Origin: Nitrospira sp.
GTDB lineage: Bacteria; Nitrospirota; Nitrospiria; Nitrospirales; Nitrospiraceae
Length of the DNA stretch: 64,000 nt
Assembly (NCBI GenBank): GCA_018242665.1
Contig: JAFEBL010000002.1
Coordinates: forward strand, 176,382 to 240,381
Direction of reading: 5' to 3'
This document shows, piece after piece, positions 10,118 through 19,560 of this stretch; position 1 is the first letter of the stretch; each line of letters starts with the position of its first letter. The translations under genes were made by a program, and so were the position numbers. The notes under the pieces are model-generated. The model did not search any database. It saw only the letters and a list, made by a program, of their open reading frames with translations, and was not told the origin of the DNA.

Positions 10118-10276
10118 GTATACCTACTCGACGGGCAGCATACCATTGCCGGAGGCGCCGAAGGCATCAGAATCGTGAATCTCTCTACAACTGCCTGAAG
10201 TTCTTGCACCGGCGTGAATCAGGAGAGGCTTTTGTGTGGCTGAACTGGTATAAGAAGCCATATGGAGAGGGATGCG

Positions 10277-10681
10277 ATGAACGTCACGAATCTAGGCCTC
10301 TCATGGAACTCCCGCTATCTCGAATTGGCCCCGACGGAATTGGCGATCGCCATCGTGGCGGCGCTCCTGATCGGAGGCGCGGTGCTGTATTTTCTTTTAA
10401 AGGTGCTGCGAAGCAAACCCGTCAAACTACTCGGCATGGTGCTGCTGATCGCCGCCGTTGCCCTGGTCGGCTGGTTGGCACTCGACCGGCATCAGCAGGA
10501 TGAGCGTACACGCGTATCCGAGATCTGGAGCCGCACCTTCGAAAACAACGCGATCAAGGACTTCGAATCCTGCGTGGCGAATCGGACACCGCGCAACCCC
10601 GGCGCACAGTATCGTGTGGAAGTCGTGACGGAATGCGGGGACGTCGCCAAAGCAATCAAGGAAGGACTGGAGGCCCGCTGA
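10277..10681 (+). CDS. Unknown two-helix membrane protein
   Basis: The product is 134 residues. Two hydrophobic helices (LAIAIVAALLIGGAVLYFLL and LLGMVLLIAAVALVGWLAL) are followed by a roughly 70-residue soluble tail with two cysteines (ESCVANR and TECGD). The ATG at 10277 has GAGAGGG upstream; an in-frame ATG at 10262 is less well placed. It is convergent with fdsA. I do not recognise the family. Confidence 0.6.
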   Translation: MNVTNLGLSWNSRYLELAPTELAIAIVAALLIGGAVLYFLLKVLRSKPVKLLGMVLLIAAVALVGWLALDRHQQDERTRVSEIWSRTFENNAIKDFESCVANRTPRNPGAQYRVEVVTECGDVAKAIKEGLEAR

Positions 10682-10790
10682 TCCTTGGCGGGCTCGGCGG
10701 AGATTGCACCAGTGCATACGCGCGCCGCGATCTCAGGCGGCGGATAGGCATCGGCGACTGAGCCGGTGGCAGGAGAAACTGGCTCGGCAG

Positions 10791-13517
10791 TCATGTGATC
10801 AACATCACATGCATGGAAGGAGTGGGCACGGGAGTCGGCGTCACTTTCTCCAGCCTCACCGTCGACACCTTATACTCCGGGCATTTGGAACTTTCATCAG
10901 CGCTGGAGGACAGCAGCACATTCAGGTCCGTGTCGGGAAAGTGGAAACTCGTGAACAGCTCTCCAGGCTGGACACGCTCGCTCACCAGAACCGGCAATCG
11001 CGCTTCCCCACGTGCGCTGATCAGCCGGACTAGGTCGCCGTCGCGCAGGTCCAATCTGGCCGCGTCGCCCGCATGAATTTCCAAGACATCGGTATCGACC
11101 ACCTGCATGATGTCGGTTCGCCTGGTCTGCGCACCGCAGTTGTAGTGTTGCAGAATTCTTCCGGTCACCAACACCAGCGGATAAGTATCGCTCGCAACTT
11201 CTCCCGGCGGCAAATGTTCAACGGGAACGAACTGCGCCTTCCCCTTTGGGAACGACGCTTCGTGCATGAGCGGGGTGCCTGGATGATCTTTCGACGGTAC
11301 GGGCCATTGCAGTGCGTCCGGCCGATCGAGCCGATCGTAGGACACCCCGGCGAACAGCGGCGTCAATTGCGCAATCTCATCCATGATCGCCGAGGGATGG
11401 GAATACTGCATCGGGTACCCCATACGCGCGGACACCTCGCAGACCACCTGCCAGTCCGGCAGCACACCAGTCGGCGGCTCCACCGCCTTTCTGATGCGCT
11501 GGATGCGACGTTCGAGGTTGGTGAATGTGCCGTCTTTTTCCAGGAACGAGGCGCCGGGGATGACGAGATGCGCCAGCTTCGCCGTCTCGCTGAGAAACAG
11601 ATCCTGCACGATAAGGAAGTCGAGATTCTTCAGCGCCGAATGTACTTTCTTCAGATTGGGATCAGTTTGGGCCACGTCATACCCGATGATCCACAGCGTC
11701 TTGAGACGGCCTGCCAGCGCCGCGTCCCACATATCCGGCGTCTTCATGCCCCGTGCCGTCGGCAAGGGGCGGCCTGTAACGGCAAGATGCGCGGCACCGA
11801 GCGTCGAATCGGTCAGTGGTTGATAACCCGCAAAAAACGTGGGCAGACAGCCGACATCCGACGCGCCCTGCACGTTGTTTTGGCCGCGCAACGGATTGAT
11901 CCCGGTGCCGGGTCTGCCGATGTTGCCGGTGGCCAGCGCCAGGTTCACCAGCGCCATGACGCCGTGACTGCCCCAGCGATGTTCCGTCATGCCCAGCCCA
12001 TGCACGGCCATCGAGCCCCCGCTCTTCGCATACATACGCGCCGCTTGGGCAATGAGATGAGGCGGCACGCCAGTCAGTGTTGATGTGAGCGCAAGGGTAC
12101 AGTCCTCTACCACCTTCAGCCATTCCGCAAATCCTTCCGTCCGCTCGCGCACGAACGCCGCATCGGCGAGCTGCTCCCTGGCGATCACATGCCCCATGCC
12201 GTTCAACAGGGCCACGTTGGTGCCGGGATGCAGCTGCAGATGCAGATCAGCCAAACGCGCCAGTTCTGTTCGACGAGGATCAATCACGATCAGCGGGATG
12301 CCGCGGCGCGCGGCCTGTTTGATCCGCGCGCCCAGCACCGGATGGGATTCGGTGGGGTTGGCGCCGACCACGAGGATCAGCTTCGCCAGATCGAGATCGC
12401 GAATGGAATTGGTCGCCGCCGAGGCGCCGAGTGTGTCCATCATCCCGGTCACGGTCGCGCTGTGGCAGACCCGCGCACAGTTGTCGATATGATTGGTACC
12501 GATCACGCAGCGCATGAACTTGCCGAACAGGTAATTTTCTTCGTTCGTGCCGCGGCTGGAAGAAATCGTCGCGAGCGCGTCCGGACCATGGGTCGCTTTG
12601 ATACGGGTCCATTCCTCGGCGATCCGGTCGAGGGCGGCGGACCAGGAGATATCCACCCACTTGTCACCCTGTCGGAGCAAGGGCACGCGGAGCCGGTCCG
12701 GCGCATAGTTGTAGGTCCAGCCGAATCGACCTTTCATACAGGCATGACCATGATTCGAAGGGCCATCGTCGGCCGGCACCATCCGGACCACCCGATCGTC
12801 TCGTACACCCGCTTCGAAACTGCAACCGACTCCGCAATAGGCGCAGGTGGTACGCACAGTCTGTGTTGGCGTCCCTTCCTCGATCACCGATTTTTCGGTC
12901 AGAGCCCCGGTCGGGCATTCCTTCACGCAGGCCCCGCAAGAGACACAGTTTGAAGAGGCAAACCCTGAGACTTCTCCGGCCACCGCCGCCGCTCCCGCCG
13001 TCGGCCTGCTTGCAAAACCGCGATACAGCATCGTCAGCGCATAGGTGCCTTGAATTTCATCGCAGGCACGGACGCAGCGGGCGCAGGAAATACAGACAGC
13101 ATTGTCGAACACAAAAAACGGGTTGGATCGATCGGCGACAGGTGCCCGACCAGCAGGCTGTGGATAGCGGACGTGGGTCAATCCCAACGACTGAGCCAAC
13201 CGCTGTAATGCTTCAGGCACGCGATCCACTGTCGGCTGCTCGGAGAGATACAGCTCCACGAGATGTTTTCTGACGCGCCGCACGCGCTCGCTGTCTGTAT
13301 AGACCACCATGCCGTCGCGAACCGGCGTCGTGCAGGAAGCCGGTGTACCATTCTGGCCCTCGACCTCGCACAGACAGAGGCGACAGGAGCCAAACGGCGC
13401 GAGATGGTCCGATGTGCAGAGTGCCGGAATGGCAATCCCGGCCTTCTTGGCTGCGACGAAAATCGTGTCGCCCGGCGAGGCCTCGATCGATCGCCCGTTA
13501 ATTTCCAGCTTCATCAT
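10791..13517 (-). CDS. fdsA: NAD-linked formate dehydrogenase, catalytic alpha subunit
   Basis: This 908-residue molybdopterin enzyme oxidises formate to CO2. Order of parts: an N-terminal [2Fe-2S] domain (C at about 34, FGSCRLCLCE), two ferredoxin-type [4Fe-4S] motifs (CISCARCVRAC and CVSCGACVKECP, about 140-205), a further cluster motif CAYCGVGC near 230, then the bis-MGD domains. The residue that binds Mo is Cys in RVCHSATV (about 350), so this is a cysteine form, not selenocysteine. The order fdsG-fdsB-fdsA matches the soluble FdsGBA enzyme of Cupriavidus type. No fdsC or fdsD follows. Confidence 0.93.
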   Translation of the reverse strand: MMKLEINGRSIEASPGDTIFVAAKKAGIAIPALCTSDHLAPFGSCRLCLCEVEGQNGTPASCTTPVRDGMVVYTDSERVRRVRKHLVELYLSEQPTVDRVPEALQRLAQSLGLTHVRYPQPAGRAPVADRSNPFFVFDNAVCISCARCVRACDEIQGTYALTMLYRGFASRPTAGAAAVAGEVSGFASSNCVSCGACVKECPTGALTEKSVIEEGTPTQTVRTTCAYCGVGCSFEAGVRDDRVVRMVPADDGPSNHGHACMKGRFGWTYNYAPDRLRVPLLRQGDKWVDISWSAALDRIAEEWTRIKATHGPDALATISSSRGTNEENYLFGKFMRCVIGTNHIDNCARVCHSATVTGMMDTLGASAATNSIRDLDLAKLILVVGANPTESHPVLGARIKQAARRGIPLIVIDPRRTELARLADLHLQLHPGTNVALLNGMGHVIAREQLADAAFVRERTEGFAEWLKVVEDCTLALTSTLTGVPPHLIAQAARMYAKSGGSMAVHGLGMTEHRWGSHGVMALVNLALATGNIGRPGTGINPLRGQNNVQGASDVGCLPTFFAGYQPLTDSTLGAAHLAVTGRPLPTARGMKTPDMWDAALAGRLKTLWIIGYDVAQTDPNLKKVHSALKNLDFLIVQDLFLSETAKLAHLVIPGASFLEKDGTFTNLERRIQRIRKAVEPPTGVLPDWQVVCEVSARMGYPMQYSHPSAIMDEIAQLTPLFAGVSYDRLDRPDALQWPVPSKDHPGTPLMHEASFPKGKAQFVPVEHLPPGEVASDTYPLVLVTGRILQHYNCGAQTRRTDIMQVVDTDVLEIHAGDAARLDLRDGDLVRLISARGEARLPVLVSERVQPGELFTSFHFPDTDLNVLLSSSADESSKCPEYKVSTVRLEKVTPTPVPTPSMHVMLIT

Positions 13518-13552
13518 GATGAGCTCTCAGCCATCAGCATTCCGCGATCAGC

Positions 13553-15058
13553 TCATGACTGACGGTGGACCGCTGACAGCTTATTTCTAAATTCCGCGGG
13601 AAAATGTTCGATGGCGGTGAGCACCGGATACGGCGCCCGCCCGCCCAGGGCGCAGAGACTGGCGAGCTTCATGGTTTCGCCTAGATCGTCCAGCAGCCTC
13701 AGGTCATCCATCGTGCCACTGCCCGCCTGGATTCGTTCGAGAATTTCTCGCCCACGCACCGACCCGATGCGGCAAGGCGTGCATTTGCCGCAGGACTCGT
13801 CGGCGGTGAATGCCATGAAGTGTCGAGCGAGATCCACCATGTCGGTCTCATGGTCATAGACCACAATGCCGCCATGCCCCAGGACCGCGCCGGCCTTGGC
13901 AAAGGCGTCATAGCAAATCGGCAGGTCCAGTCCGGTTGCGGGAAACAAACTGCCGAGCGGCCCGCCGACCTGAACCGCCTTGAATCGCGAACCTGGCGCC
14001 ATCCCCCCTCCGAATTCTTCCAACACCTGCCGCAGGCTCAGGCCAAACGGCACCTCCACCAATCCCGGATGTTTCACGCGCCCGCCCAACTGCAAGGCAA
14101 TGGTGCCACGTGATTGCTCCGTGCCGAGCGATGCGTGCCAGGCGCCGCCACGCGACAGGATATGTGGAATTGTCGCGAAGGTCAGGACATTACTGACGAT
14201 GGTGGGACAGCCGTACAACCCGGATTGTGCAGGGTATGGCGGCCTGGCCCGCACCACACCGCGCTTCCCTTCCAGCGATTCGAGCAGGGCCGTCTCTTCG
14301 CCGCAGACATAGGAACCGGCTCCCTCCACGACTTCGATCGGAAACGGCTCTCCATCCAACTCCAACAGTTCCGCTTCATCAGCTTTGTGAATCGCCGCGC
14401 GCAACGTGGCAGCCGCGGCAGGGTATTCCTGCCGGCAATAGACGTAGCCACGACCGGCCCCGATGGCTCTGGCGCAGATCAGCATTCCTTCCAACAAGCG
14501 GAACGGATCACCCTCCAGGATCATTCGGTCGCAGTAGGTGCCGGCGTCGCCTTCGTCGGCATTGGCGACGACATATTTCCGCTCGCCCTTCGCTTGCTGG
14601 GCGACCTTCCATTTGTTCCACACAGGGAAGGCCGCGCCGCCGCGGCCACGCAACTGCGAGACTCGAAGTTCTTCGATGATGGCATCGGGAGTCAGCCGAA
14701 ACGCCGCCTCCAGCCCGGACAATCCGCCGCGGGCCTGATATTCATCCAAGGCCAGGGGTTCCGTCTCGCCGAAATTGGCAAAGGTCCACCGCGTCTGGCG
14801 CGCCAGGAAGGGAATAGTCTGTACCGGTGTCCCACCCTTGCCGGACAAAATAGCGGGCAAGTCCTGAGGAGAAACATTGAACCAGGCGATCCGGCCATCC
14901 GCACCGTCACGCTCCACCATTGGTTCAAGGAAAAAGGCGCCGCGGGAGGACGTGCGAATAAGCTGGATATCGGAACGGTCAGCCCAGGCCTCGGCCAGGG
15001 CAGCAGCACCGGCCGCACGCGCTGAAGTGTCGTTGGAAAGGTAGAGCCTGGTGGCCAT
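13553..15058 (-). CDS. fdsB: NAD-linked formate dehydrogenase, FMN/NADH beta subunit
   Basis: This 501-residue NuoF-like protein passes electrons from the iron-sulfur chain of FdsA through FMN to NAD+. An N-terminal thioredoxin-like region (about 1-110) precedes the FMN/NADH domain (RGRGGAAFPVW near 136, NADEGDAGTYCDR, GAGSYVCGEETALL). The C terminus carries the [4Fe-4S] motif SCGKCTPCRIGS near 423. It lies 35 bp upstream of fdsA on the same strand. The thioredoxin-like extension is what separates FdsB and similar hydrogenase subunits from plain NuoF. Confidence 0.93.
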   Translation of the reverse strand: MATRLYLSNDTSARAAGAAALAEAWADRSDIQLIRTSSRGAFFLEPMVERDGADGRIAWFNVSPQDLPAILSGKGGTPVQTIPFLARQTRWTFANFGETEPLALDEYQARGGLSGLEAAFRLTPDAIIEELRVSQLRGRGGAAFPVWNKWKVAQQAKGERKYVVANADEGDAGTYCDRMILEGDPFRLLEGMLICARAIGAGRGYVYCRQEYPAAAATLRAAIHKADEAELLELDGEPFPIEVVEGAGSYVCGEETALLESLEGKRGVVRARPPYPAQSGLYGCPTIVSNVLTFATIPHILSRGGAWHASLGTEQSRGTIALQLGGRVKHPGLVEVPFGLSLRQVLEEFGGGMAPGSRFKAVQVGGPLGSLFPATGLDLPICYDAFAKAGAVLGHGGIVVYDHETDMVDLARHFMAFTADESCGKCTPCRIGSVRGREILERIQAGSGTMDDLRLLDDLGETMKLASLCALGGRAPYPVLTAIEHFPAEFRNKLSAVHRQS

Positions 15059-15148
15059 GGTTCTCAGCAGACTGTCTTAGGCAATGGGAACCGATGAACT
15101 CTGAAGGCGAGCCCGCAATCCCCCGCAGGCACATTCGACCGGGACCGA

Positions 15149-15598
15149 CTACGTATACTTTTCCAGAATGCGGTCCACCTGAGACGGTAGCACACGACCG
15201 TAGAGGTCCCGATCGATGATCACGGTGGGAGACACTGCACAATTGCCGGCGCAGGACATCGTGTCGAGCGTAAACCGTCCGCCCGGCGTCGTCTCGTGGA
15301 CATCGGCCCGCAGTCGTTCCTGCAATTCACGCAACACCCGCCCGCAACCGTTGGCGTAGCAGGACTCCCCCATACACACCCGGATCACATGACGCCCTGG
15401 CGCCGACGTCCGCAAATCCGGATAATACGAGAGGACACCCGCCACCTCCGCGGTGGTCACACCCAGCATCTTCGCGATGACCGGCACCGTTTGGCCCGGC
15501 ACATGCCCGAATTGTTCCTGCAGGGCAAGGAGCGACTTCAAGATATTGGCGGGCTCACTCCGCACCTGATTCAAGATCTGTTTCATCTGCTCATGCAT
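15149..15598 (-). CDS. fdsG: NAD-linked formate dehydrogenase, gamma subunit
   Basis: This 149-residue NuoE-like protein binds one [2Fe-2S] cluster through CMGESCYANGC (about 72) and CAGNC (about 115). The N-terminal helical region (ILKSLLALQEQFGHVP) is typical of the family. It is first in the fdsGBA order and lies 90 bp before fdsB. In Cupriavidus-type enzymes this subunit sits beside FdsB in the diaphorase module. Confidence 0.92.
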   Translation of the reverse strand: MHEQMKQILNQVRSEPANILKSLLALQEQFGHVPGQTVPVIAKMLGVTTAEVAGVLSYYPDLRTSAPGRHVIRVCMGESCYANGCGRVLRELQERLRADVHETTPGGRFTLDTMSCAGNCAVSPTVIIDRDLYGRVLPSQVDRILEKYT

Positions 15599-15684
15599 GG
15601 GACAACCGTCACTCGTCTCTCGCAGTTCGTCTCTCGCCGTCCGACGTTTTACGTTTTACCTTTCACGTTCCCGCATCACGTTTC
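15599..15684. repeat. Short periodic ACGTTT-type repeat between fdsG and the upstream gene
   Basis: The spacer holds repeated units of the form GACGTTTTACGTTTTAC and TTTCACGTT at 15641-15684, running into the end of the upstream gene. A very similar run starts at 40800 (GACGTTTCACGTTTCG). The units recur about every 8-11 bp. Function unknown. Confidence 0.45.
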
Positions 15685-17055
15685 CGGCTCGAGCCCCACA
15701 TGCGCTCGCAGCTTGTTATAGTCGAAGGCAGCCACACCGCCTCGAAGCAGTCCGATATCGCCTCGCTCCATCTCATCGATCACTCCCGCCACCTTGGTCA
15801 GCCCCGCCGTCGTCCTGGCGGCATGCCGAGGTGTCTCTCCGTTCAGTACCGGCGATTCACGGTCGGCCCATTCGAGATACACGGTTTCCAGAAAGGCGTT
15901 GACCAGTGCGCGGTCTTCCTCGCGGCTGACCACGATCGTAAGCGGTTCTTGGGTGGACAACTCTTCGGTCGTGACCTGACGGGTCGGCGGCTGCGCAGTT
16001 TCTCCACGGAAGTGGAGGGAAAATCCAAATGCTGCCGCCAGACTGTGCTTGATCCCATCCAGCCGGTCCCGCGAGTCGCATTCGACATAGAGTTCAGTGG
16101 CCGTGACGGTCACCCGCGCCGGCACCGACGCGGTTGAGGCCTCGTCCTTGCTCTGGAGAAGAAACCGCCGGAGTTTTTTGGAGCCGGCCACTGCGCTCAG
16201 GTGGGCGAGCGACTCCTCCTTCCATCCTTCCAGTTCGGCCAGTCCGCCGGCGATGAAGGTGAACTCCCGATGTTCGTACAGGGCCATGACATACCAATAG
16301 GGCTGCCCATCGGCAGTCCGGTAGCGAATCTCTCCCACCGCCTCGACCAGCGCTGCAAAACGCATTCGGGCAAAATTTCGCAGCAGCAGATGGCCGAACC
16401 GCTTCGCGAATTCCGGCCAGTCGCCGAGTTCGAAGGAACCACCGACGACTTCCATCTCTCGGCGCTCGTCGGCGGTCTGCTCATACAAAATATGCGCATC
16501 GTCAGCCGACAATACGATGAGCGGGCCAGCCGGGACGACCAGCGGGCTTTCCGGATCTCCGGGCTCGCGAACAAGACGGGTCAGCAGCACCAGTCCCGCG
16601 TCGATCGGACCATCCAGACCATCAGCCGGTATCTCATACAGCCGCCCATTCCCGATGGACCGTAGTGGTTGACGCGAGGCACTCGGCGGCCCCGGCATCA
16701 CTTCCACCAGATCGATGTACGAATGTTTGAGCGGATCGAGCCATTGCCGTTCTTCCTCCGGGATATGTTCGGTGATGACGTCGCGCAGTTGTTCGATCAG
16801 CGTCAATTGCCCATCCTCGGGATAAAAGTCTGCATAGAGCAGCAAATCCGCCAGCTCAACTTCTTCCGGCAGCGGGGCCAACGGGGAGTGAGCCCCCAGC
16901 TCGGCGTAGGCTTGCAACGCCCGCCCGAAGGCGACGCGGCGCTGCTGGGCGAAGCCCGGTGCCATGGAGAGGCGGTCCAGCCGCGTCAGCAGCGCGTCCA
17001 ATTCCTTGACCACGGGAACCGATCGTGCCGCCACCCGCTCATTCGCGAGCTTCAT
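15676..17055 (-). CDS. Unknown 459-residue protein in the formate dehydrogenase block
   Basis: I do not recognise the main fold. The N-terminal half is acidic and helical. A middle part (FGHLLLRNFARMRFAAL, PYWYVMALYEHREFTFIAGG) may be a separate domain. The last 60 residues (SPVLNGETPRHAARTTAG ... KLRAHVGLEP) resemble the small C-terminal helical domain seen in SEC-C-type and MbcA/ParS-like proteins. The ATG at 17055 is chosen because GGAGG lies seven bases upstream; the frame is open to 17220 but that part overlaps the DUF2934 gene in another frame. The 17-bp overlap with that gene suggests coupled translation. Confidence 0.7.
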   Translation of the reverse strand: MKLANERVAARSVPVVKELDALLTRLDRLSMAPGFAQQRRVAFGRALQAYAELGAHSPLAPLPEEVELADLLLYADFYPEDGQLTLIEQLRDVITEHIPEEERQWLDPLKHSYIDLVEVMPGPPSASRQPLRSIGNGRLYEIPADGLDGPIDAGLVLLTRLVREPGDPESPLVVPAGPLIVLSADDAHILYEQTADERREMEVVGGSFELGDWPEFAKRFGHLLLRNFARMRFAALVEAVGEIRYRTADGQPYWYVMALYEHREFTFIAGGLAELEGWKEESLAHLSAVAGSKKLRRFLLQSKDEASTASVPARVTVTATELYVECDSRDRLDGIKHSLAAAFGFSLHFRGETAQPPTRQVTTEELSTQEPLTIVVSREEDRALVNAFLETVYLEWADRESPVLNGETPRHAARTTAGLTKVAGVIDEMERGDIGLLRGGVAAFDYNKLRAHVGLEPET

Positions 17056-17263
17056 GGATTTCCTCCATGACGATCGCTTCCGCATCCAGCCAATCTTGCA
17101 AGGCATACCCCTCGCGCGAGCCTCGTTCCCTCCACAGCTCGTAGGCCTTCTGCGAGATGCGATCCCACATCCCTTCAGGCAACTCGATCGCGATACCGGC
17201 AGGCTTGGTCGCAACCGCAAGCGTTGATTTCGAGGATGAGCGCTTTTTCACATTGGGTTTCAT
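17039..17263 (-). CDS. DUF2934 protein
   Basis: This 74-residue basic protein has the DUF2934 pattern: RISQKAYELWRERGSREGYALQDWLDAE (residues about 35-63, shown here in words as aYelWerRG...G...DWl.AE). The family is common in stress-related clusters of environmental bacteria but has no known activity. The gene overlaps the following one by 17 bp and starts 12 bp after the universal stress gene, so it belongs to the same transcript. Confidence 0.75.
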   Translation of the reverse strand: MKPNVKKRSSSKSTLAVATKPAGIAIELPEGMWDRISQKAYELWRERGSREGYALQDWLDAEAIVMEEIHEARE

Positions 17264-17275
17264 GGGCGGACTCCT

Positions 17276-18232
17276 TTACGAGAGGCCGGGCAGTGCGACC
17301 TCTCCTAGGGGAACGACGCGTTGATAGTCCTGGCCGACCGTGAGCCGGCGCACGGTTAACACCGGACAGGGCGCATGGCGCAACATGGCGCCGGCGATGC
17401 TTCCGACGAGCACGTGGGAGAGGCCGCGCCTGCCGTGGGTGCCCATGATCATGAGATCATAGCCCTGCGCGGTGACATACGAGGCAATCGAGTCGGCCGG
17501 CAGCCCCGGCTTCAAGGCGGAGTCCGTCTGAATGCCCTGGGCAGTGAGACAGGCAGTCAGCACGGCCAACCGCTTCTCCAGATACGCCCGCTGCTCTTTC
17601 CACTCCTTCGCGTGGGTCAGGCTGAAATCCAACCCGTACGCGACCGGTTCCATGGCGTGGAGAATCGTGATGGAGGCACCCAGCGGCCTCGAAAACTGCA
17701 CGGCATATTCCAACGCGTCCAGCGAGCAGGCCGAGAGATCGATCGGGACCACAATCCGCTTGATCGTCGGAGTCTGAACAGCCGGCGCTGCTCCCTTGTT
17801 GGCCTTCACTGCGAGCACGGGGCAGGGCGCAATACGTACCACCCGCTCCGCCGTGCTGCCGACCAATACATGATCGAGGCCGGTTCGCCCATGCGTTCCG
17901 ACCACGAGCAGATCGGCGCCGATCTCCTCCGCCACCGCCTGCACGCATTGGCTCGGGATGCCGGTCTCGATGCAGGTCGTCACCGAACAACCGGCCGCCT
18001 TGCCCTTCGCCTCGACGGATGCGAGTTGCCGAGTCGCTTCAGACCGCAAATGGTCCAGATACATTTTGTTGACCGTGTAATCCGGATCCATGCCCGGATA
18101 CAGTTCGAGCACCGTCATGACGGACAGATCAGCTTTCCAGATGTTGGCCAGGGCAAGGGCGTACTCCAGCGCTCGGTCGGCACAGGTGGAAAAATCCGTC
18201 GCGAACAGAATTCGCTTGATGAGCGCCGTCAT
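17276..18232 (-). CDS. Tandem-domain universal stress protein
   Basis: This 318-residue protein consists of two UspA domains (about 1-155 and 160-305). Each starts with a beta strand (IKRILFATDFS; IKRIVVPIDLS) and ends with the ATP-binding glycine pattern (VGTHGRTGLDHVLVGSTAERV; MGTHGRRGLSHVLVGSIAG), so both halves look able to bind ATP. It begins 3 bp after the cupredoxin stop. UspA proteins help survival under stress or growth arrest; the exact role is unknown. Confidence 0.9.
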   Translation of the reverse strand: MTALIKRILFATDFSTCADRALEYALALANIWKADLSVMTVLELYPGMDPDYTVNKMYLDHLRSEATRQLASVEAKGKAAGCSVTTCIETGIPSQCVQAVAEEIGADLLVVGTHGRTGLDHVLVGSTAERVVRIAPCPVLAVKANKGAAPAVQTPTIKRIVVPIDLSACSLDALEYAVQFSRPLGASITILHAMEPVAYGLDFSLTHAKEWKEQRAYLEKRLAVLTACLTAQGIQTDSALKPGLPADSIASYVTAQGYDLMIMGTHGRRGLSHVLVGSIAGAMLRHAPCPVLTVRRLTVGQDYQRVVPLGEVALPGLS

Positions 18233-18235
18233 GAG

Positions 18236-18664
18236 TTACACCGCCTCCACGCTCAGCAGAAGGAGTTCTCCCTTCATGTTCTGATGAATGGAGCACCGAA
18301 ATTCATGGCGGCCCGGCCGCTCCATGTTGAACCGGATCACGGCTTCCTTCTTGGCATCGAGAAACACCCCGCTGATACCTTTCCCGTACGAAACCACCCC
18401 GCCGGACGTGACCCGCGTCGGAATGCCCTCGAACATGGTGGAACCGAAATCGTGGCGTTCTTCGTCTTCGTTGGTGATGGTGATGACCGTCGGCACGCCA
18501 AGATGCAGCGGCACCTGTTTGGTCACGAACGCAAAATTCTTAATGCTCACCTCGATCCGTTGCTCCGCCTGCGCGCCGCCCTGCGAACAGAGCGCGAGCA
18601 CAAACCCAACCGCCAACAGGATCTGCTTGCCATTCGACACAGCCCGTCCCCACGTCACACCCAT
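18236..18664 (-). CDS. Exported cupredoxin-like protein
   Basis: The product is 142 residues. A signal peptide (about 1-33, ending ALCSQGGAQA) precedes a single cupredoxin domain. Type-1 copper ligands are visible: His in EERHDFG and the C-terminal Cys-x2-His-x2-Met of CSIHQNM. It probably carries electrons or copper in the periplasm. A strong AAGGAGG precedes the ATG. It lies between two universal stress genes with very short gaps, so it is likely co-transcribed with them and possibly with fdsGBA. Confidence 0.8.
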   Translation of the reverse strand: MGVTWGRAVSNGKQILLAVGFVLALCSQGGAQAEQRIEVSIKNFAFVTKQVPLHLGVPTVITITNEDEERHDFGSTMFEGIPTRVTSGGVVSYGKGISGVFLDAKKEAVIRFNMERPGRHEFRCSIHQNMKGELLLLSVEAV

Positions 18665-18694
18665 AACGCCGCCTCCTTCTACCGTGTTATTCGC

Positions 18695-19195
18695 TTATGC
18701 GTTTTTCACCGCACGTGCCTTGCCGCGCTTGATCGGCAGGGGCACCGTGAGCACCGGACACCCGGCCGTCCGGACGACTTTCTCCGCGGTGCTCCCGAAA
18801 AAAATCTTGTCGACGCCGCCCAACGCGCCGCCGTAGCTTCCCATCACCACCAGGTCCACACCCTCCACCCTCGCCGTCCTGGCGATTTCCTCGAAGGGAC
18901 TACCATCGGCCAGCAACCGCTTGACGGTCACGCCTTTGGCTTCATCCCATGCCAGCAATTGCCTCGCATTCAGGCGCGCCACATGATGCAGTTGCTTCTT
19001 TTGCTTCGCCGCCTCCGATGCCGGCGCCAGTCCGAGCCGATTCAGAGCATGTAGGCTCTTCGTATCGATGACGTGCAAGAGCAGGACTTCCGCCTGATAC
19101 GTGTGGGCAAACGACAGGGCAATACGAAAGGCCTCCTCGGAGCAAGGGGAAAAATCCACGGGCACCAGAATCTTTGTGAACAGCCGATCCGCCAT
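18695..19195 (-). CDS. Universal stress protein (single domain)
   Basis: This 166-residue UspA protein has FTKILVPVDFSPCSE at the N terminus and the ATP-binding pattern MGSYGGALGGVDKIFFGSTAEKV near the C terminus (glycine-rich part GSYGG...GSTAEK). A central insertion (KQKKQLHHVARLNARQ) is basic. The ATG at 19195 has GGAG upstream; GTG codons just before it are alternatives. It is the first gene of the minus-strand stress/formate block. Confidence 0.85.
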   Translation of the reverse strand: MADRLFTKILVPVDFSPCSEEAFRIALSFAHTYQAEVLLLHVIDTKSLHALNRLGLAPASEAAKQKKQLHHVARLNARQLLAWDEAKGVTVKRLLADGSPFEEIARTARVEGVDLVVMGSYGGALGGVDKIFFGSTAEKVVRTAGCPVLTVPLPIKRGKARAVKNA

Positions 19196-19201
19196 CACCA
19201 C

Positions 19202-19560
19202 ACTCCAAGTCCAGGTCTCTCACGTACATCTCAGCAAGGCCAATGCCATTGCGACGGATATCAGGCCGGCGGGATGGGTTCAGAAATGCCTGATTTTTCC
19301 AACCACGTTCTTGTGTTCCGGTCATTCCGTGATCCCTGCCGGTGGTGTCCTGCTACAGCAGGGATCCGTATCCTGTAGCACAACGCCACAACGTTCTCAA
19401 AGTTGCCAGCAAACGGGACTGCCTGAGACGCAGAGCCATGGACCAGGTCAACGGCAGCAGCGGCTCTCGACATTCTCATCCATGACCGCCCTGAGGCCTG
19501 AATCGTTCCTTACATCAATGGCACTTGTCTTGCTCCACGAGCAGCTGAAGGGATGGCATC
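19202..19560. other. Divergent intergenic region of the stress clusters
   Basis: This 359-bp region separates the minus-strand block starting at 19195 from the plus-strand genes starting at 19561, so promoters for both should lie here. I see no coding sequence with support and no box I can name with confidence. Confidence 0.4.

Noticed and set aside
11073..12083. Long plus-strand frame inside fdsA
   Set aside because: Antisense shadow; the minus strand encodes all iron-sulfur and molybdopterin motifs of the dehydrogenase.
17375..19054. 559-codon plus-strand frame
   Set aside because: Shadow of the universal stress and cupredoxin genes, whose domains and ribosome binding sites are clear on the minus strand.
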